NCBI RefSeq assembly: GCF_004923295.1
Contig: NZ_CP039636.1
Span: forward strand, 284,001 to 348,000
Source of the DNA: Azospirillum sp. TSH100
Lineage (GTDB): Bacteria; Pseudomonadota; Alphaproteobacteria; Azospirillales; Azospirillaceae
Direction of reading: 5' to 3'
DNA length: 64,000 bases
In this document: positions 18,205 through 27,060 of the stretch, one piece after another
How the letters are laid out: each line of letters opens with the position of its first letter
Position numbering within the stretch: position 1 is the first letter of the stretch
Made by a program: the position numbers and the translations under genes
The notes under the pieces: generated by a model
Told to the model about the DNA's origin: nothing
What the model saw: only the letters and a program-made list of their open reading frames with translations
Database searches by the model: none

Positions 18205-19259
18205 GGATCGATCCCCAGGCTTTGCGCCGCGAGCGCGGAAAAATGGGCCAAGGTGGTGGAGTAATAGTCTTCGTCCGGCGCCAGCGGCGGCACCGTCACC
18301 GCATCGCCGGCCCCGGCGAGACGGCAGGCCAGCCGGTAGACCGCGAGCATGCCGACCGACGCCGCCACCTGGGTGGTGGTGCCGCCGGGCAACGAAACGG
18401 TAGCGGGAACCGCCGTGCCGCCATATTTCGTCGCCAGCGTGGCGAAGGGGCGGAAATAATAGGGGTCGCGGTAGCCGTCCAGCGCCAGATAGAGCGGCAC
18501 CCGCACGGCGTCGTAGCCGTACTGCTTCTTGAAGCCGTCGGCGATGCCCACCGTTCCGGATGCCTCGAGCGTCATCCAGTCCGGCGGCAGCTGGAAGCCG
18601 CCGAAGCGCGCCTTCGACAGCAGGACCAGCCCGGAATCGGACAGCTTGCCCCAGCGCTCGCCCCCCGGCAGAGCGGCGAAGGCGCGGATGGCCGGAAAAA
18701 TCCAATAGCTGGGGTTGAGGACCAGCGTGTCGCCCTTGCGGAAGCCGTCGCGTCCCGGCAGCACCACCGTCAGCCCGGCCTGCTCGACCAGCAGCCCGGA
18801 GGCCAGCGCCTTGACGATGGCGACGGCGGCGGTGCGGTAGGCCTCCGCCTGCCAGGTTTCCGCGGCGCGCAGCAGCGCCCAGGCGATCAGCATGTCGCCA
18901 TCCGACGCATTGTTTCGGTCGGCGACCCCGCCGTCGGGCGTCCAGCGCCACGCCACCAGCCCGTCGCCGCGCACCATAAGCACGCGCTGGGTCCAGCTCC
19001 AAAGCCGGTCGAAGGCGGCACGGTCGCCCCCCGCCACCGCCAGCAGCATGCCGTACCCCTGTCCTTCCGAATGGCTGATGCCCTTGTTGCCGGTATCGAC
19101 GATGCGGCCTTCCGGCAGCAGAAACCGTTCGGCGTAGCGGCGCCATGCCGCCCCGTCGTAGGGGGCGGCGCGCACGGCCCCCGGCAATGCCGCGGCCAAG
19201 CCCAGGGAGGCCGTGCCGATCAGCATGTCGCGCCGCGATGTTCCGGCAGGTGGCGTCAT
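18201..19259 (-). CDS. bcsZ: Endo-1,4-beta-glucanase BcsZ (GH8)
   Basis: Periplasmic cellulase of glycoside hydrolase family 8, 352 residues, that trims nascent glucan and is standard in bcs operons. A Tat-like signal (SRRDMLIGTASLG) covers 1-31. The catalytic acid is Glu65 in SHSEGQGYGM; Asp120 in NNASDGD lines the substrate site; the later YGYDAVRVPL carries the Asp equivalent to the catalytic base of E. coli BcsZ. The start ATG overlaps the bcsB stop (ATGA) and its own stop overlaps the next GTG, so the genes are translationally coupled. Confidence 0.93.
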   Translation of the reverse strand: MTPPAGTSRRDMLIGTASLGLAAALPGAVRAAPYDGAAWRRYAERFLLPEGRIVDTGNKGISHSEGQGYGMLLAVAGGDRAAFDRLWSWTQRVLMVRGDGLVAWRWTPDGGVADRNNASDGDMLIAWALLRAAETWQAEAYRTAAVAIVKALASGLLVEQAGLTVVLPGRDGFRKGDTLVLNPSYWIFPAIRAFAALPGGERWGKLSDSGLVLLSKARFGGFQLPPDWMTLEASGTVGIADGFKKQYGYDAVRVPLYLALDGYRDPYYFRPFATLATKYGGTAVPATVSLPGGTTTQVAASVGMLAVYRLACRLAGAGDAVTVPPLAPDEDYYSTTLAHFSALAAQSLGIDP

Positions 19260-21838
19260 GACCCGCTCCGTTCCCGATGCCCGCTCTTCAGCAGCAGGCG
19301 CATGCTGACCGTCAGCACCACCGCCGTTCCCAGCAGCAGGGCGAACAGAAGCTCGATCCGCTGCGACAGATTGCGGGCCAGAATCAGGATCAGGTTGCCG
19401 ATGTCAAAGGGATTGAGAATGATCTGGTAGGGACGCGAGGTTTCCAGCGTGGTGATGGCCGGCGCGGCACTGCTCCACAGCGCCCCGCCGCCGCGCAGCT
19501 TGTCCCACAGGCCGGCCTCGCCCAGGCTGCGCATGGCGCGGTCGACGGCGCGCGGGTCGGCGGCGGTCAGCAGCGTCCAGGTCAGCGGATCGGCCCCCGG
19601 CGCGCGGTATTGCAGCAGGGCCGCCTCGGGCAGGGTCTCTGCATTCTCGGTCAGCGCGACCACGTCGACCGGCGCATCCTCCACCGTCCAGTGGTTGATG
19701 TAGCGCGCCGCCGCGCCCATCACCCGACGCGCCCAATCGGGCACCCAGCCACGGCCGGCGGCGGCCGGGTCCTTGGCATCGCCGGCCATCCGCTGCCAGC
19801 GGTTGGCGGCACCGCCATCCGCCGCCAGGGCGGCTCCCGCGATGCCCATCGGTTGCCCGATCCCCTGGCCCATGCCCTGCGGCATGGCCCCCGACCGCGC
19901 CGGCCCCGGACGGGCGGCGTTGCCCGACCAGCCCAGCCGCAGCCGGTCGGCCAGGGCGCGGCGGTCGGATGCCGCCATCGGCTCGCCGCGGGCCTTGGCC
20001 TGCGCGATCAGGGCGCCCGCCTCCAGAAGACCGGCCAGACGGTCGGCCGGCAGCGGGGCGGCGGTGAAGACCGCCTGCGGCAGCGCCGCCACCGGACCGA
20101 CGATCAGCGCATTGTCGTTCGGTGCGCCGTCCCAGCCGGTATAGGGCACGACGGCCAACAGGTCGCCCGCCCGCTGCGCCAGCCGGGCGGTCAGGCTCCA
20201 GGCGGCACCGAACCAGGCCGGATCGCGCCCGACGACGACGAGGTCGAAGGGGGGCGCCTGCTCTCCCCCGGCGGTGCCGCCATAGGGAAAGGCGGTGTTG
20301 GCGAAGCCGCCCAGATTCGGCAACGTGACCAGACGGGCGAAGCCGGGGATCTCGATGCTCGACGTATCCGACAGGGTGAAGGTCGGGCGCCGCACGGCGA
20401 AGACACAGTCGGTGCCGCCGGCCGGCGGTAGCTCCGCCTCCACCTCGATCACATTGGGGCCGGGACGGAACAGCGCCATCGGCAGCGGCATCTCGCCATT
20501 GTCGATGATGCCGCTGGACCGCTTGTCGATTTCCATGGCGCCGGCCGACTTGCCGTTCACCTGGACATTCAGGATGGCGCCGGGCCCGAGATTGCCCTCG
20601 AACGCGGCGTTGACGTGGAACAGGATGGAGCGATCGCTGACCGGGGCGAAACCGGCCGGCAGGGTCAGGCCGAAGCGGCCGGTATAGCGGTAGCCGCTGT
20701 GCTGCACCGTCTGGAACCCCAGCTCCGACAGGTGGTAGCGCCCCTCCACCTGCACCGGCGGGGCCGGCGGGGCGCCGGGAAGCGCCGCGTCGGTGACGAT
20801 GGTCGCACTCTGGGTCGGCAACGGCCGCGTCACGTCGGACAGCCGCATCACCGCCTGGTCCACCTCCTGCTGCGTGCGGCCCGACGCCACGGCGACGAAG
20901 CCGCCGCCGGCGGTGCTGCCGGTGCCGCTTCCCTCCGGACCGGCTTTGCCGGCGGGAAGCGGATAGACGGCCAGGAACGGCCCGGTGATGGCGGCGGCGC
21001 GCGCTTCACCCAGCAGGGGAGCGATGCGGTCGCGGGTTCCGATCAGGATGTTCTTGCCGCCAGGCAGGGGCAGGCTTTCCAGCGTCGGCCCCCCGCTGCC
21101 GGGCGCGGTGCCGGCAGGCTTCACCGGCACCGCCACCACCCGTGGCGTCTGGTCGCCCAGCAGCAGGCCGTAGGACTGCGCCACCATGGACCCCCAGCCG
21201 AGAGCGTCGGCGTCGATCTCGCCGCCGGGATGGATGATCGCCAGCGGCTCCCGCGCACGGTCGGCGGAGGCCAGAAGCTGGCGCATCATCGCCAGATCCG
21301 GTTCCGGCACCCCGCCGTCCGACAGCAGCGTCAGCGACGAGGCGGCGAGGTTGACCCGCGCCCACAGATCGTAGGTGCCACGGACCGTGCAGATGGCGCG
21401 GTGCTGGGCGGCAGTCTGGAAGACGATCTGGTTCTCGCCGGGCCGGATCAGGCTGCTCGGCAGCGTGATGGAGGCGTTGACCGGCCCGCGGAAGGCGGCC
21501 AGCGGCAGGTCGGCCACCGGAGAGCCGTTGATGAAGACCGACATCGCCCCCTTTTCGGGCAGGATGTCGATGCCGTTCTCGTAGGTCAGCGTCAGCATGG
21601 CGCTGGTCAGCCCGATCACCGGCGGCAGCACGGCCCGCAGCGCCACCGTCTCGGTCTCGCCATGCAGGGTCACCTCCGGCTGGCCGTCGCGCAGGTTCGA
21701 CAGCGGAATCACCCGGCGGTCGGCGGCCAGCGACGGCGCCGCACCGGCGATCCACTGGGCCAGCAGCGCCAGCAGGGCCAGCACCGCCCACAACAGCCGG
21801 CCGGCGCCGGTATGGTTGCCAATCCCCACCATCGCCAT
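19256..21838 (-). CDS. bcsB: Cellulose synthase subunit BcsB
   Basis: Periplasmic, membrane-anchored partner of BcsA that guides the glucan chain, 860 residues. Signal peptide 1-36 is followed by paired jelly-roll/flavodoxin-like halves, and a single C-terminal membrane anchor lies near 835-857 (LLFALLLGTAVVLTVSMRLLL region). Typical BcsB phrases include RLSDVTRPLPTQ-like and FDLVVVGRDP segments. The ATG at 21838 shares bases with the bcsA stop (TAATG), the tightest coupling in this operon. An open frame continues upstream to 22195 inside bcsA but starts without a ribosome site. Confidence 0.93.
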   Translation of the reverse strand: MAMVGIGNHTGAGRLLWAVLALLALLAQWIAGAAPSLAADRRVIPLSNLRDGQPEVTLHGETETVALRAVLPPVIGLTSAMLTLTYENGIDILPEKGAMSVFINGSPVADLPLAAFRGPVNASITLPSSLIRPGENQIVFQTAAQHRAICTVRGTYDLWARVNLAASSLTLLSDGGVPEPDLAMMRQLLASADRAREPLAIIHPGGEIDADALGWGSMVAQSYGLLLGDQTPRVVAVPVKPAGTAPGSGGPTLESLPLPGGKNILIGTRDRIAPLLGEARAAAITGPFLAVYPLPAGKAGPEGSGTGSTAGGGFVAVASGRTQQEVDQAVMRLSDVTRPLPTQSATIVTDAALPGAPPAPPVQVEGRYHLSELGFQTVQHSGYRYTGRFGLTLPAGFAPVSDRSILFHVNAAFEGNLGPGAILNVQVNGKSAGAMEIDKRSSGIIDNGEMPLPMALFRPGPNVIEVEAELPPAGGTDCVFAVRRPTFTLSDTSSIEIPGFARLVTLPNLGGFANTAFPYGGTAGGEQAPPFDLVVVGRDPAWFGAAWSLTARLAQRAGDLLAVVPYTGWDGAPNDNALIVGPVAALPQAVFTAAPLPADRLAGLLEAGALIAQAKARGEPMAASDRRALADRLRLGWSGNAARPGPARSGAMPQGMGQGIGQPMGIAGAALAADGGAANRWQRMAGDAKDPAAAGRGWVPDWARRVMGAAARYINHWTVEDAPVDVVALTENAETLPEAALLQYRAPGADPLTWTLLTAADPRAVDRAMRSLGEAGLWDKLRGGGALWSSAAPAITTLETSRPYQIILNPFDIGNLILILARNLSQRIELLFALLLGTAVVLTVSMRLLLKSGHRERSGS

Positions 21839-24123
21839 TACGGGGCCTGGAAGGTCAGGATGCGGCGCAGCGCGCCGGGCAGGGCCAGCAGCACATGGCC
21901 CAGCCGCGGAACCACCCGTGTGGCGAAGAACAGCAGCCCGCCGAAGAAGGTCGGGGCGGCCACCCGCTTGCGGTCGAGGAAACTGTCCCAGCCGACGCTG
22001 TTGCCGAAGACGAAGCGCGCCATCTCGACGATGTCCTGGCGGTCGCGCGGGGCGAAACCGGCGCCGACCGCCAACTCGCCATTGCGCATCTCGATCCGGA
22101 AGATGCGGACGCCGGTGGTGGTCGCGGCCTCCGTGTCCGTCGCGGAGATGGTCAGTACCGGGGTCTGGTCGGGCCGGTTCAGCAGGTCGCGCCATGCCGG
22201 ATCGACCAGCAGCCCGACGCCGCCGGCCGACACGTCCGCGACCATCAGGTCGATGGTGGTGCCGTCAGCGAACTTGAGCAGCGCCGGGCGGTCGACGGTG
22301 AAACGCTCCTGCCGGCGGACGCGCTTGCGCTCGTAGACGACGGCAAGCCCGCCGAGGGCCAGCAGGAAGCTGAGCGAGCACCACACCGCCACCGGCACGA
22401 TGGCGGCGCGGTGTTCCGGGAAGATCGAATAACGCCACGCGCAGGCCGCCAGCCCGGCGGCAAGCAGCAGCGTGGTGATGATGAAGGGCGTGGCGAGCGG
22501 AGAGAAACCGTCCTCCTCCACCGACTGCCCCTTGGCGGTGACCTTGAACACCGGGTCGCGCGGCCGCAGCAGCGTCGCGAGCGCGGCGCGGGAAACGTGG
22601 AAGGACTGGAGATACTCGTACAGCTCCGAGAACAGCGGCCAGCGCATCCGCCCATGCAGGAACTGCGACAGGAAGGCCGCGGCGAAGACGTGCGGGATGA
22701 CGAAGCAGGCGAAGTCCGGCAGGTTGATGCGGTAGATCTCCAGCCCGAACAGGGCATAGCACAGCGGCGACAGCAGGAAGATCGGCCGCCAGAACCAGAA
22801 GAACCAGTACATCATGGTGCTGAGGTAGCACAGCCGCTGCGAGATGGTCAGGCCGCTCTTGAACAGCGGATTCTTCAAGAGGAACAGCTGGATCATGCCC
22901 TGGGTCCAGCGCGACCGCTGGGCGATGAAGCTGTCGAAGGTTTCCGGCTGAAGCCCGGCGATCAGCGGACGCGGCAGATAGACGCTGCGCCAGCCGCGCG
23001 AATGCAGTTCGAGCGCCGTCTCGCAATCCTCCGTCACCGTGTCGCCGCTGAAGCCGCCGACCTCCTCCAGCGCCGCGCGGCGGAGGATGGCGGCCGATCC
23101 GCAGAAGAAGGAGCCGTTCCAGCGATCCAGCCCGGGCTGGATCGAGTAATAGAACATCTCGTTCTCGCTGGGCATCCGCTCGAAGGTGCCGAGATTGTAT
23201 TCGACCGGGTCGGGATTGACGAAGAAATGCGGCGTCTGGACCAGGAACAGGCCGGGATCCTGCTGGAAGAAGCCGGCCGTCGCCTGGAGGATGCCCACCG
23301 TCGGCACATGGTCGGCATCCAGGATCAGCACCAGATCGCCCGACGTCTTCTGGAAGGCGTGGTTGATGTTGCCGGCCTTGGCATGCTCGTTGCGCGGCCG
23401 GGTCATGTAGGTGACCTGAAGCCGTTCGCACAGCGCGGTCAGCGTCTCGCGCCGGGCCGAAGCCGCGGCGGCCTGCCGGGGGTCGCTGTGGGCCAGCTTC
23501 TGGTCGGTGCCGCCATCGTCCAGCAGATAGACGCGCAGCTTGTCGCGCGGGTAATCGATGCAGACCGCGGCGGCCAGCGTCGTCTCCAGCAGCTCCGGCT
23601 CCTCGTTGTAGGAGGGGATGTAGACGTCGACGCTGGGCCAGAAGGCGGGATCGCCCGTCGGCTCCGACGGTTCACGGGCGAGCGGGTCGATGATGACGAA
23701 CAGCGAGGTCAGGAACAGGACGAAGGACAGCGCTTCGGCCGCGAACAGCGTCACGCCGGGAATGAAGTTCACCGGATCGTCCACCGGCGGCAGCGTGCCG
23801 GTCAGCCGCCAGAAGAAATAGCGGAAGGTGACGAAGGCCAGCAGCAGGACCGTCAGCGTGCGGGCATGCCAGAAGCGCTGGGCGAAACGCCCCAGCACGA
23901 AGGCGGCAGCCACCACGCCGGCCGATATGGCGGCACTTGCAAATCTTCCAACGGGAAGGGCAGCCAGCGCAAGAAACAAACCCGCCGACAGCAACAATAG
24001 AATCCAGAGCAGAACCGCACGCAGCGAGAATCGGCGACTGTTCGGATTCGGCTGTCGTTTGGATTGCTGCGCCTTATTGTTCAGGGGCCGAACAACGGTC
24101 TTGGCGCCGGGCGAGGTTGTCAT
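21838..24123 (-). CDS. bcsA: Cellulose synthase catalytic subunit BcsA with PilZ domain
   Basis: UDP-glucose-dependent, processive beta-1,4-glucan synthase in the inner membrane, 761 residues. Membrane helices near 35-110 and 125-145 precede the GT2 domain, which has the full catalytic set: DDGGTD (202-207), DAD (269-271), TED (364-366) and QRSRW (402-406). More helices follow, then a PilZ domain with the c-di-GMP-binding RRQER segment and DVSAGG. Synthesis should therefore be switched on by c-di-GMP. It is the first gene of bcsABZ-TPR-bcsN. The ATG at 24123 has a poor ribosome site. The upstream gap holds a direct repeat that may be regulatory. Confidence 0.96.
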   Translation of the reverse strand: MTTSPGAKTVVRPLNNKAQQSKRQPNPNSRRFSLRAVLLWILLLLSAGLFLALAALPVGRFASAAISAGVVAAAFVLGRFAQRFWHARTLTVLLLAFVTFRYFFWRLTGTLPPVDDPVNFIPGVTLFAAEALSFVLFLTSLFVIIDPLAREPSEPTGDPAFWPSVDVYIPSYNEEPELLETTLAAAVCIDYPRDKLRVYLLDDGGTDQKLAHSDPRQAAAASARRETLTALCERLQVTYMTRPRNEHAKAGNINHAFQKTSGDLVLILDADHVPTVGILQATAGFFQQDPGLFLVQTPHFFVNPDPVEYNLGTFERMPSENEMFYYSIQPGLDRWNGSFFCGSAAILRRAALEEVGGFSGDTVTEDCETALELHSRGWRSVYLPRPLIAGLQPETFDSFIAQRSRWTQGMIQLFLLKNPLFKSGLTISQRLCYLSTMMYWFFWFWRPIFLLSPLCYALFGLEIYRINLPDFACFVIPHVFAAAFLSQFLHGRMRWPLFSELYEYLQSFHVSRAALATLLRPRDPVFKVTAKGQSVEEDGFSPLATPFIITTLLLAAGLAACAWRYSIFPEHRAAIVPVAVWCSLSFLLALGGLAVVYERKRVRRQERFTVDRPALLKFADGTTIDLMVADVSAGGVGLLVDPAWRDLLNRPDQTPVLTISATDTEAATTTGVRIFRIEMRNGELAVGAGFAPRDRQDIVEMARFVFGNSVGWDSFLDRKRVAAPTFFGGLLFFATRVVPRLGHVLLALPGALRRILTFQAP

Positions 24124-24511
24124 GCGGGTCCGCAGAATGATGCCATTGCACCCTAGTGGGTGACCTCTTATGGCTCAAGCTTCGTTACAAATCGTTACTG
24201 ACTTGAGACAAAGCCTGCTCAAAAACCTTGTTTCGTTAGGCCTGTGTCGTTCCGATAACGGTCATTCCGCCGCCGCGTCCCGGCAGCGCGGCATACTACT
24301 GGCTGCGACTCGGGGAAAAAATTGCCTACCGATCGCCCAAGGGGCTGGAAACGCAGCCGCAATCCGATTCCCGTGCGCGGCTGCCCTGCGCCACGGCTTG
24401 GGCTTGGGGGGATGACGGCGGGCGGGAATGCCGCCATGGTGGCTGACTATTCGTCCATCCACCGGTTGCAGCGCAAGGGTTCCGCCAGTCTTCATGCCAG
24501 CCTCCATGCCG
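24124..24511. promoter_or_regulatory. bcsA / AEC divergent intergenic region with direct repeats
   Basis: 388 bp without a convincing gene. The bcsA-proximal half is AT-richer and carries TCGTTAC at 24182-24188 and again at 24192-24198 (10-bp period), with a third TCGTTA at 24233-24238. A possible minus-strand promoter is TTGTCT-N18-TAACGA over the repeats. The rest, towards the AEC gene, shows no clear signal. Interpretation as a regulator-binding region is inferred. Confidence 0.35.
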
Positions 24512-25399
24512 ATGTCCACCCTTCTGTCCGACGCCTTCGCCGTGCTGGCCCCGGTTTTCGTGGTGGCCGCGCTCGGCTATGGCTGGACTCGGGGGAAGCT
24601 GCCTTACGACAGCGCCTTCATCACCACCTTCGCGATCAACGTGTCGTCGCCCTGCCTGGTCTTCTCCGCCCTGACCCGGCTGCACCTGTCCGCCGACGTC
24701 ATGGGGGAGATCGCGTTGGCCGCCACCCTGTGCATGGGGCTGACGGCGCTGGCCTCCATCCCGGTGCTGCTGGCGTCGGGTCTGTCGCTGCGGGTCTATG
24801 TGCCGGCGATGGCCTTCCCCAACGCCGGCAACCTGGGCCTGCCGGTCTGCCTGTTCGCCTTCGGGGAAAACGGCCTCAGCCTCGCCGTGCTGTTCTATGC
24901 AGTGATGTCGGTCGGCCAGTTCACCCTGGGGCCGGCGCTGGCCGCCGGACGGTTCGACCTGGGGCAGATGGCGCGCACCCCGACGATCTACGCGGTGGCG
25001 CTGGCTGTGGCGATCCAGCTGGCCGGGTGGCCGCTGCCGGTGTGGATCGGCAACACCACCACGCTGCTGGGCAACTGCGCCGTGCCGCTGATGCTGTTCT
25101 CGCTGGGGGTGGCGCTGTCGAAGCTGCGCCTGTCCGGAGCGGTGCGGGCGCTGTCGATGTCGGCCTTCCGTCTGGCCGTCGGCTTCGCCATGGGACTGCT
25201 GGTGGCCTGGGCGATGGGGCTGACCGGGGCGGCGCGCGGCGTGGTGCTGGTGCAGAGCTCCATGCCGGTGGCGGTCTTCAACTATCTCTGGGCGCTGCGC
25301 TACGGCAATTCGCCGGAGGATGTGGCCGGCATGGTCCTGGGGTCCACCGCCATGGCCTTCATCGGCCTGCCGGCGCTATTGATGTTCGTGATGCAATAG
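24512..25399 (+). CDS. AEC-family membrane transporter
   Basis: Auxin-efflux-carrier (AEC/BART superfamily) permease, 295 residues with about ten membrane helices and the family's central NAGNLGLPV motif (near 108-116). Bacterial members usually carry small organic acids or amino acids; the family name does not imply auxin transport. The start is uncertain: ATG at 24494, 24506 or 24512 are in frame and none has a clear ribosome site; 24512 (MSTLLSDAFAVLAPVF) begins closest to the first helix. It is followed after 14 bp by an OsmC-like and then a nitroreductase gene, probably one transcript. Confidence 0.87.
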   Translation: MSTLLSDAFAVLAPVFVVAALGYGWTRGKLPYDSAFITTFAINVSSPCLVFSALTRLHLSADVMGEIALAATLCMGLTALASIPVLLASGLSLRVYVPAMAFPNAGNLGLPVCLFAFGENGLSLAVLFYAVMSVGQFTLGPALAAGRFDLGQMARTPTIYAVALAVAIQLAGWPLPVWIGNTTTLLGNCAVPLMLFSLGVALSKLRLSGAVRALSMSAFRLAVGFAMGLLVAWAMGLTGAARGVVLVQSSMPVAVFNYLWALRYGNSPEDVAGMVLGSTAMAFIGLPALLMFVMQ

Positions 25400-25413
25400 A
25401 AGGGAGGGGTCTC

Positions 25414-25911
25414 ATGGCGCACAGGGAACACCGCTACGCCGTCCGGCTCGACTGGACCGGCAATCTCGGCACCGGCACCTCGTCCTACCGGGCCTACAGT
25501 CGCGACCACACGCTGAGCGCCGGGACCAAGCCGGCAATCCCCGCCACCTCGGACGCGGCCTTCCGCGGCGATCCGGCACGCTGGAACCCGGAGGAGATGC
25601 TGGTCGGTTCCCTGTCCTCCTGCCACCAGCTCTGGTACCTGCATCTCTGTTCGGCCGCCGGGATCGTCGTCACCGGCTACAGCGACGACGCGGACGGGGT
25701 GATGGAGGAGGAGGCCGACGGCGGCGGCCAGTTCACCGCCGTGGTCCTGCGGCCGCGGGTGACCCTGGCGCCGGGATCGGACGCCGGCAAGGCGTTGGCC
25801 CTGCACCACGAGGCGGCGGAGAAATGCTTCATCGCCCGGTCCGTCAATTTCCCGGTCCGGCATGAACCGGAGGTCGAGGTCGAAGCAGAGGCGGCCGACA
25901 ATGGCCGCTGA
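25414..25911 (+). CDS. OsmC/Ohr-family peroxide-reducing protein
   Basis: OsmC-like protein, 165 residues, in a family of thiol peroxidases that reduce organic hydroperoxides. The two redox cysteines are present: Cys70 in SLSSCHQLW and Cys138 in EKCFIAR, 68 residues apart as in OsmC. The ATG at 25414 follows AAGGGAGGGG. The stop overlaps the start of the nitroreductase gene by 11 bp. A role in oxidative or electrophile defence with its neighbours is inferred. Confidence 0.9.
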   Translation: MAHREHRYAVRLDWTGNLGTGTSSYRAYSRDHTLSAGTKPAIPATSDAAFRGDPARWNPEEMLVGSLSSCHQLWYLHLCSAAGIVVTGYSDDADGVMEEEADGGGQFTAVVLRPRVTLAPGSDAGKALALHHEAAEKCFIARSVNFPVRHEPEVEVEAEAADNGR

Positions 25912-26614
25912 CCCCATGAGCATGCCGATGGAAGGTGCCCCCGCCCTGTCCGTCCTGGACGCCGTCGCCGGCCGGCGCAGCGTCCGTGCCTTTTTGGCCA
26001 GGCCGGTGGAGCGGGAGACGGTTCTGCGCATCCTCGATCTCGCCGCCCGCGCGCCGAGCGGCTCCAACATCCAGCCCTGGAAGGTCCATGCCATCGCCGG
26101 GGAGGCGCGCGCCGCCCTGTCGGCCGAGCTGCTGGCCGCCCATGAGGCGGGGGAGCCGGAAGTGCCGGAATATCCCTATTACCCGGAAAGCTGGCGCGAA
26201 CCCTATCTCGGCCGCCGGCGGGCGGTCGGCTGGGCGCTCTACGGCTCCATCGGCATCGGCAAGGGCGACCGCGAGCGGATGGCGCGCCAGCATGGCCGCA
26301 ACTGGCTGTTCTTCGGCGCGCCGGTCGGGCTGTTCTTCACCATCGACCGCGACATGGGCAAGGGCGCCTGGCTCGACCTCGGCATGTTCATGCAGAACGT
26401 CATGATCGTCGCCCGCGGCTTCGGGCTGGAGACCTGCCCGCAGGCCGCCTTCTGCTACCGCCACGCCATCACCGCACGGCATCTGGGCCTGCCCGATACG
26501 GAGATCATCGCCAGCGGCATGGCGCTGGGCTTCGCCGACTGGTCGGCACCGGAAAACAACTTCCCGACCGACCGCGAACCGGCCGAGGGATTCACCCGTT
26601 TCACCGGGTTCTGA
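25901..26614 (+). CDS. Nitroreductase-family FMN oxidoreductase
   Basis: FMN-dependent nitroreductase-fold enzyme, 237 residues. The N-terminal RRSVRAFLARPVERETV and the FMN-contact ARAPSGSNIQPWKVH segment are diagnostic; GLGxE-type FGLETCPQAAF lies in the C-terminal part. It would reduce nitroaromatics, quinones or similar electrophiles with NAD(P)H. The ATG at 25901 overlaps the OsmC-like gene by 11 bp, indicating coupling; a second in-frame ATG at 25916 is also possible. Its 3' end is 10 bp from the convergent response regulator gene. Confidence 0.92.
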   Translation: MAADPMSMPMEGAPALSVLDAVAGRRSVRAFLARPVERETVLRILDLAARAPSGSNIQPWKVHAIAGEARAALSAELLAAHEAGEPEVPEYPYYPESWREPYLGRRRAVGWALYGSIGIGKGDRERMARQHGRNWLFFGAPVGLFFTIDRDMGKGAWLDLGMFMQNVMIVARGFGLETCPQAAFCYRHAITARHLGLPDTEIIASGMALGFADWSAPENNFPTDREPAEGFTRFTGF

Positions 26615-26624
26615 AAACGGCGTC

Positions 26625-27023
26625 CTACAGGGTGATGAACCCGTTCGGCGCCACCGCCGACGGCGCACAGGGCGACAGCAGCCCGGCGACGAAGGCGGCG
26701 GTCTGGACCAGCACGCGCGGCGAGAAGGGCTTGGCGATATAGCCCAGCCCGGCCCCGCCGGCCTGCGCCTTGTTGGGCGGGTTCCCGGTGGCGAAGACGC
26801 AGGCGATCCCCATCGCCTTCAAGGCGCGGGCGACGTCGAGTCCGTTCGACCCGTTGGCCAGCTTGATGTCGACGAAGGCCATGTCGGGCTTCTCCTGCCC
26901 GGCCAGGGCCAGCGCGGTCGGCAGATCCTCGGCGATTCCCGTCACCTCGTGGCCGGCTGACTGAAGGGTCAGCGACACGCCCTCGGCGATCAGAAATTCG
27001 TCCTCTATGATCAATATCTTCAT
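26625..27023 (-). CDS. Single-domain response regulator
   Basis: Stand-alone CheY-like receiver, 132 residues. The acidic pair Glu7/Asp8, phosphoacceptor Asp52 (FVDIKLANG), Thr79 and Lys98 (IAKPFSP) are all present, so it should be phosphorylated. It has no output domain. It lies 37 bp downstream of a HisKA_2 kinase on the same strand and is the probable partner. Such receivers often relay phosphate or act on another protein. The ATG start follows AAAACAATG with only a weak AGAAAA ribosome site. Confidence 0.92.
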   Translation of the reverse strand: MKILIIEDEFLIAEGVSLTLQSAGHEVTGIAEDLPTALALAGQEKPDMAFVDIKLANGSNGLDVARALKAMGIACVFATGNPPNKAQAGGAGLGYIAKPFSPRVLVQTAAFVAGLLSPCAPSAVAPNGFITL

Positions 27024-27060
27024 TGTTTTTCTTGTAAATTTTGCAGGACGGCCGGAAGGG

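Noticed and set aside
16129-18264. 711-codon plus-strand frame opposite the TPR/bcsN genes
   Set aside because: Antisense shadow of low complexity; the opposite strand has coupled cellulose genes with signal peptides and ribosome sites.
18205-19146. Upstream extension of the TPR protein into bcsZ
   Set aside because: The added residues are an Arg/Gly-rich out-of-frame reading of bcsZ. The GTG at 18204 overlapping the bcsZ stop and followed by a signal peptide is the better start.
24170-24415. 81-codon open frame between bcsA and the AEC gene
   Set aside because: No ribosome site, no recognisable domain and it covers the probable bcsA promoter.
12174-25399. Auxin system made of indolepyruvate oxidoreductase and the AEC 'auxin efflux carrier' gene
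   Set aside because: The genes are 9 kb apart with a cellulose operon between them, and bacterial AEC proteins are not known auxin exporters.
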